In this document: positions 46,034 to 50,961 of the stretch, in pieces | Position numbering within the stretch: position 1 is the first letter of the stretch | How the letters are laid out: each line of letters begins with the position of its first letter | Made by a program: the position numbers and the translations under genes | Notes under the pieces: generated by a model | Told to the model about the DNA's origin: nothing | The model's input: only the letters and a program-made list of their open reading frames with translations | Databases searched by the model: none | Source of the DNA: Tannerella sp. | GTDB lineage: Bacteria > Bacteroidota > Bacteroidia > Bacteroidales > Tannerellaceae | Direction of reading: 5' to 3' | Assembly: GCA_031277335.1 (NCBI GenBank) | Contig: JAITMM010000014.1 | Location: 1-50,961 of the forward strand | Length of the DNA stretch: 50,961 nt

Positions 46034-47299
46034 ATGAAAAGGTTATTTTTTATTTTTTTGATTATTCCTATACTGTTTTGTCAATGCAATGCCAACAGTT
46101 CAAACCACTCGGATGAAAAAAATAAATTATCAATTGAGTCGTTTGAAAATAAAAAAATCGGAGAAGAATCCGGTGAGATTGAAGAAATACCCATTTATAC
46201 TACAGATGCACCGGTAAACAATAATTTGTCTGAAATTGCGTCAAACATTGATTTTGTATGGCTGGATTTTGATCCCCCTTTGAATGATTTTCATATTAGC
46301 AGTGTTGAACTGAGTGAAGACAATATCTTTCTGGCGTCAGCAGGCGATATAAAATCTTACGACATGGATGGAAAGTTCATACAACATATAGGTCGAAGCG
46401 GCATGGGGCCTCAAGAATACATAAATATTTCCTTTCCTTTGCAATTGGACCGCTCAAAACAGTTAATATATGCCTCGGATTTAAACAGGCAAAGAGTAGT
46501 TGTTTATCGTTATAATGGAACATTCGTGCAATCATTTCAATTGATTAACGGAGCGCTTGCAATAATTGATTCATCGATGATCGCTTTACGACAGAGTCTT
46601 TATGACAGACAGCTAAAACCTGCGCCCTTAATCAAATTTATCACTCACGATGGAAAAGTATTGAAAACAATATGGAGTAAAAATTATCCTATATCCCAAA
46701 TGACAAGATTATTAGGCCCCGATATGAGTCCTTTGTGGAGTTTTAAAAACAGGTTTTATTATCTTGAATATGGGACAGATACTATTTTTAACATAATGAG
46801 TAATTCTTTATTACCTGCACGTATATTAACCGGCGAGTTAAAACTGTCCTTAAATGAACATTATTTGGAAAAAACCGGCAATAAATTACGTTTATCTACC
46901 CCTATTCAGCGATTTAATGCTGGAATTTTTGAATCGAACCGTATAATGATTTTTAGACTAAGCAATGATTATGAGCGATTTTTCATCGTCTATAATAAAG
47001 ATATTCAATCGCTACACAGAACACGACATGAAAATCCGCTTCAATCGCCAAGAGGGGATGTCAAATGGCATGATTTTTTTGTTGATGATATGATTTCGGG
47101 ATTGAACTTCAATCCTCAATATCAAAGTATGGACAAGGCTATAGCACTTATCCCTGCCGCAGAGATTTGCAAAAAGAGGCAGGAAATTTTGGATTTTATA
47201 GCAAAGCACCCCAGCGACCAATCAACTTCCTTAAAACAGATAGTTGAGAATTTTACTGAGGATCATAATTCGTTAATGATGATGGTAACATTTAAATAA
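46034..47299 (+). CDS. 6-bladed beta-propeller lipoprotein (paralog 4)
   Basis: LIIPILFCQCNANSS lipobox; YDMDGKFIQHIGRSGMGPQEYINI; C-terminal EDHNSLMMMVTFK. Confidence 0.85.
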   Translation: MKRLFFIFLIIPILFCQCNANSSNHSDEKNKLSIESFENKKIGEESGEIEEIPIYTTDAPVNNNLSEIASNIDFVWLDFDPPLNDFHISSVELSEDNIFLASAGDIKSYDMDGKFIQHIGRSGMGPQEYINISFPLQLDRSKQLIYASDLNRQRVVVYRYNGTFVQSFQLINGALAIIDSSMIALRQSLYDRQLKPAPLIKFITHDGKVLKTIWSKNYPISQMTRLLGPDMSPLWSFKNRFYYLEYGTDTIFNIMSNSLLPARILTGELKLSLNEHYLEKTGNKLRLSTPIQRFNAGIFESNRIMIFRLSNDYERFFIVYNKDIQSLHRTRHENPLQSPRGDVKWHDFFVDDMISGLNFNPQYQSMDKAIALIPAAEICKKRQEILDFIAKHPSDQSTSLKQIVENFTEDHNSLMMMVTFK

Positions 47300-47433
47300 C
47301 AATAAGATATGACAAAAAACTTCATCGGCATGCAAGGCATGTTAAAACTTTTTAACGAATCATTATAAAAAAAACGGGTTTTAGTAAAAAATTCTTATAT
47401 GGAATTGATAGTTTTTAACCATTTAAATTGCAA

Positions 47434-47495
47434 TGTACGAAAGTACGCTGATGGTAAGATGGGTATGGGAGAAGTCTCTCATACCTTCTTCCATC
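47434..47495 (+). promoter_or_regulatory. Predicted structured 5' leader: GTAC-GAAA-GTAC mini-hairpin followed by a long hairpin
   Basis: 47462-47472 GGTATGGGAGA versus 47475-47485 TCTCTCATACC (10/11 pairs, 2-nt loop), outer GATGG/CCATC. Confidence 0.4.
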
Positions 47496-47526
47496 TCATT
47501 TGTGTGATAAATAAAAAACAAAACCA

Positions 47527-48741
47527 ATGAAATATCCCAACTATCTAATGTTGATCAGTTTTAAACTGAAGTTCAAATATTTATTGATTTGCTGCATGTT
47601 ATGCCTGTCGCGCTATCATTTCGCTCAGGAAGTGACTAAAATTACGGTCAACCCTTTGGATTTGCGCCAGGGAAATTATACGCTGAGTGATTTGGCCGAA
47701 TCAATTGAATATATCCCGTTGGAAACGAACGATAAATGCTTAATCGGGTCCATATATTATTTCGATATATCTGAAAATTATATTATTGTATATTGCCCCC
47801 AGACTTTGAATCTCTACCTGTTTGATAGAAATGGACACTTTATCAGCCAGATAGGTAAACATGGGGAAGGCCCTCAAGATTATCTGGGCTATTCCATCTC
47901 ATGCCTTTTAATTGATGAAAAGAGAAACAGAATTATCGTTCATGACAAACATCAATGCAAGCAATTGGTTTTTGATTTGAGAGGCAGATTTGTAAGTTCC
48001 GTGACGATGGATGAAAAAACAGGAACCGGTCATTATGAGCGATTATATAATGATTTGTTTTTCATCTACACTAATAATTATAATGGAAATATGCCGTTTG
48101 TTTATGAAATCAGGGACATCAATTTGCAATTGATGTCAGAGAATATCAAAACGGTTTATTTCAAAAGAGGACAGGGTGTCAGTATGATAGGAACCCCAAG
48201 GCATTACCTCTATAATAATAAAATTCAATGGAAGGAAACATCACTCAACGATACAATCTATACCGTCGAAAATGATTGTTCCTTCAAGCCCAAATATGTG
48301 GTGAACGCGGGCAAACATGAAGTAACCCCCGAACTAAGTGCAACGCCGGACATTTTCAAGTTCCGGCAAAGAATGCGGGAATATGTCAATTTTGATTTGT
48401 TTTTTGAAACACAGGATAAATTGCTTATTTCATACATCTTCGGCAACCGAAAGTATTATTATTGTTATTATGATAAAAATGATCAAGCGCTGCTCTATTT
48501 CAAGTCGGACAAGGGAATTCCGAACGATTATGACGGAGGATTGGATTTCTGGCCGACGCGTCAGGATAACAATACGCTGTATGCGTTTTACGACGCCTAT
48601 TTATTCACCGAACATCTTTCCGGCATGAAAAAAGAAGGACTTAAAGGAAATCCTAAAGATATAAAGTCATTTAAAAAAATGATGCAAATTCTTGACCCGG
48701 AAGACAATCCTGTTTTAATGATAGTGAAATTAAAAGAATAA
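47527..48741 (+). CDS. 6-bladed beta-propeller protein (paralog 5)
   Basis: IEYIPLETNDKCLIGSI; FDRNGHFISQIGKHGEGPQDY; C-terminal EDNPVLMIVKLKE. Confidence 0.87.
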   Translation: MKYPNYLMLISFKLKFKYLLICCMLCLSRYHFAQEVTKITVNPLDLRQGNYTLSDLAESIEYIPLETNDKCLIGSIYYFDISENYIIVYCPQTLNLYLFDRNGHFISQIGKHGEGPQDYLGYSISCLLIDEKRNRIIVHDKHQCKQLVFDLRGRFVSSVTMDEKTGTGHYERLYNDLFFIYTNNYNGNMPFVYEIRDINLQLMSENIKTVYFKRGQGVSMIGTPRHYLYNNKIQWKETSLNDTIYTVENDCSFKPKYVVNAGKHEVTPELSATPDIFKFRQRMREYVNFDLFFETQDKLLISYIFGNRKYYYCYYDKNDQALLYFKSDKGIPNDYDGGLDFWPTRQDNNTLYAFYDAYLFTEHLSGMKKEGLKGNPKDIKSFKKMMQILDPEDNPVLMIVKLKE

Positions 48742-48756
48742 CTGAGCATCAGGCAA

Positions 48757-49602
48757 ATGAATGTAACATCAATTATTTTTTTAATTTACTGGAGTGGAAA
48801 TCTACCATGGTATTTTCCTTACTTTCTACATTCCTGTCGTTTTAATCCAACTATAGATTTTCTGATTTTTACCGATAACTACGATCCCAATCTTGAAGTT
48901 CCCCAAAATGTAAAAATAGTATCCAGTTCGATTGATCGGTTCAAAACAGATGCTTATAAAAAAATGGGATTTGAGATTGCGGCAGAATCAGGTTATAAAC
49001 TGTGTGATTTCAAGCCGGCTTACGGCCTAATCTTTTCCGATTACATTAAGGATTACAATTTCTGGGGCTATTGCGATATAGATGTGATTTTCGGTAACAT
49101 CCGGTCTTTTATGACGGATGAACTGCTAAACGAGTACGATGTGATCAGTGCCCGTCATGATTATCTGACAGGCTGTTTTGCCCTGTATCGCAATAATAAG
49201 TATATGCGGGAGTTATTCAAACAAAGTAAAGACTACCGTAAAGTCTTTACTGATCCACGTAACTTTTTCTTTGACGAAACAAATTTTGCATTTGATGAAT
49301 TTGCAAAAGGATTGCATTACAGCCAAATAAAAACTGATGTTGAAAGCATGACACATGTCGTAAGAAGATTACAGGAAGAAAATAAACTGAAAGCGTATTT
49401 CGAGTTTCAGATTGTTGAAGGTTTTGCCGGTAATATGCTTTGGAAAAAAGGGTCATTAATCTACCGTAAAGAATTTGAAGCGTTGCTCTATCATCTTGTA
49501 CGATTTAAACGCAAATACTCGGAACCAATTGATTTATATCAAAAAATACCGGATGAATTTCGGATTGGAAAGAAAAAAATATACTACAAGAAAAAATTAT
49601 GA
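48757..49602 (+). CDS. DUF6625-like (putative glycosyltransferase) protein
   Basis: IIFLIYWSGNLPWYFPYFLHSCRFNPTIDFLIFTDN; KLCDFKPAYGLIFSDYIKDYNFWGYCDIDVIFGNIRSF (DxD-like DID). Confidence 0.8.
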   Translation: MNVTSIIFLIYWSGNLPWYFPYFLHSCRFNPTIDFLIFTDNYDPNLEVPQNVKIVSSSIDRFKTDAYKKMGFEIAAESGYKLCDFKPAYGLIFSDYIKDYNFWGYCDIDVIFGNIRSFMTDELLNEYDVISARHDYLTGCFALYRNNKYMRELFKQSKDYRKVFTDPRNFFFDETNFAFDEFAKGLHYSQIKTDVESMTHVVRRLQEENKLKAYFEFQIVEGFAGNMLWKKGSLIYRKEFEALLYHLVRFKRKYSEPIDLYQKIPDEFRIGKKKIYYKKKL

Positions 49603-49801
49603 TATATATTCCTATCTTATCGTTTTGCATTTCATGAAGGAACAGTATTTATTAAATCCTGAAATTATTGGAAGCCGTATTCGCATGGTCATTACTTCAA
49701 TTTATCCTTAACGATCAATTTTAAAAAACCACGAATTAACTTATTTTTTTAATTTGTACATTTGTTTTCAAAAAAAACAATATCTTTGAGGCTGTTATAA
49801 A

Positions 49802-50961
49802 ATGATTCAAATGCTGAAATCCTTTCCCCACTTTCGCCAACTTGATGCAATGGACTGCGGGCCGACGTGCCTAAGGATGATTGCGAAGCATTACGGGCGC
49901 AACTATACGCTGCAAACGCTTCGTGAGAAGGCGTTTATAACGCGTGAAGGGGTGTCGATGCTGGGGATAAGTGAGGCGGCCGAATCCATAGGGTTTCGTA
50001 CGACGGGGGTTAAGATTACGCTGGAGCAGTTGAAAAAGGAAGTGCCGCTGCCGTGTATACTGCACTGGAATCAGAATCATTTTGTGGTATTATATGACCT
50101 CACCCCACGCCCTCTCCGAAAGAAAGGGGGATTTCATATTGCTGACCCGGCATCAACATTGGTGACATTTACGGAAGAAGAGTTTAAACGCTGCTGGCTT
50201 AGTTCCAAGACTGATGATAAGGATACGGGAACTGCTTTGCTGCTGGAGCCGGGGCCTTCATTTTATGAAATGGAAGACGAGAAAAGGCAGCAGAGACAAG
50301 GCATTTCATTTTTCTTTCGATACCTGACACCGTATAAAAAGGAACTTATCCAGTTGATACTTGGGATGATAACTGCAAGTATATTGCAGTTAATCATGCC
50401 GTTCCTGACGCAGTCGCTGGTGGACACAGGGATAAGGGACAGCAACCTCGGCTTTATCACGCTGGTGCTGATTGCTCAACTGATCGTGTTCCTGGCACGC
50501 ATGTCGACAGACTTTATTCGTAGCTGGATACTGCTGCACGTCAACACGCGCATCAACATAGCGCTGATATCAGACTTTCTGGCCAAACTTATGCGGCTGC
50601 CGCTCAAATTCTTCGACACCAAGATGGTAGGCGACATCATGCAGCGCATCGGCGACCACAGGCGCATCGAGACGTTCCTGACGGGGTCCTCCATCAATAC
50701 GCTGTTTTCGTTTGTCAACTTTATCGTCTTCGGCATTGTGCTGGGGTACTACAGCCTGCCAATTTTGGGACTGTTCCTGCTTGGCAACGGCATATATGTG
50801 GCCTGGGTACTGGCCTTTATGCGCTACAGGCGCGAACTCGATATCCGCCGATTCTCGCAGTCGGCCGGCGAGCAGAGTAATCTTTTTCAGATGATTACAG
50901 GCATGCAGGAGATAAAACTCAACAACTGCGAGACGGAGAAACGCTGGCAGTGGGAACGCAT
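49802..50961 (+). CDS. C39 peptidase domain-containing ABC transporter (3' truncated by window end)
   Basis: Own translation: FRQLDAMDCGPTCLRMIAKHYG (C39 Cys motif), NHFVVL His, ADPA Asp; then ABC TM region. Not in ORF track because it has no stop in the window. Confidence 0.92.
   Translation, partial: MIQMLKSFPHFRQLDAMDCGPTCLRMIAKHYGRNYTLQTLREKAFITREGVSMLGISEAAESIGFRTTGVKITLEQLKKEVPLPCILHWNQNHFVVLYDLTPRPLRKKGGFHIADPASTLVTFTEEEFKRCWLSSKTDDKDTGTALLLEPGPSFYEMEDEKRQQRQGISFFFRYLTPYKKELIQLILGMITASILQLIMPFLTQSLVDTGIRDSNLGFITLVLIAQLIVFLARMSTDFIRSWILLHVNTRINIALISDFLAKLMRLPLKFFDTKMVGDIMQRIGDHRRIETFLTGSSINTLFSFVNFIVFGIVLGYYSLPILGLFLLGNGIYVAWVLAFMRYRRELDIRRFSQSAGEQSNLFQMITGMQEIKLNNCETEKRWQWER

Noticed and set aside
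49475-49711. 78-aa ORF overlapping the end of the DUF6625-like gene, possible frameshifted tail
   Set aside because: No convincing continuation of the upstream protein; could be chance in an AT-rich spacer.

Overview
Bacteroidetes-type (probably Bacteroidales) chromosomal segment; assignment rests on BACON and BspA-like surface proteins, a T9SS-like C-terminus, TTTG/TAnnTTTG promoters and the gene families present. The left ~20 kb is an accessory island. It holds eukaryote-like phospho-signalling genes (three Ser/Thr kinases, one truncated by the window edge and carrying FHA; an FHA-TM-trypsin-fold protein whose catalytic Ser is replaced by Asp; a PP2C phosphatase with TM), mixed with secreted, TPR/Sel1, BACON and BspA/LRR proteins and several lipoproteins. 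One lipoprotein has a caspase/CHAT-like (clan CD) His-Cys core, an uncharacterised domain repeated as a stand-alone lipoprotein next door, and a C-terminal Ig-like domain. The middle (about 21.6-38 kb) is mostly housekeeping: ggt, purN, acpP-fabF-rnc, a GH29 fucosidase, tsaB, yicC, gmk, nadD, dCMP deaminase, S41 protease, radA and an FAD oxidoreductase. It is punctuated by unusual short tandem arrays that start at stop codons and by palindromic repeats. The right end has a large MG2/TonB-plug protein, five consecutive 6-bladed beta-propeller paralogs (a sixth lies at 28.5 kb), a DUF6625-like glycosyltransferase and a C39-peptidase ABC exporter cut by the window end. All family names come from motif reading of the translations; no searches were run.
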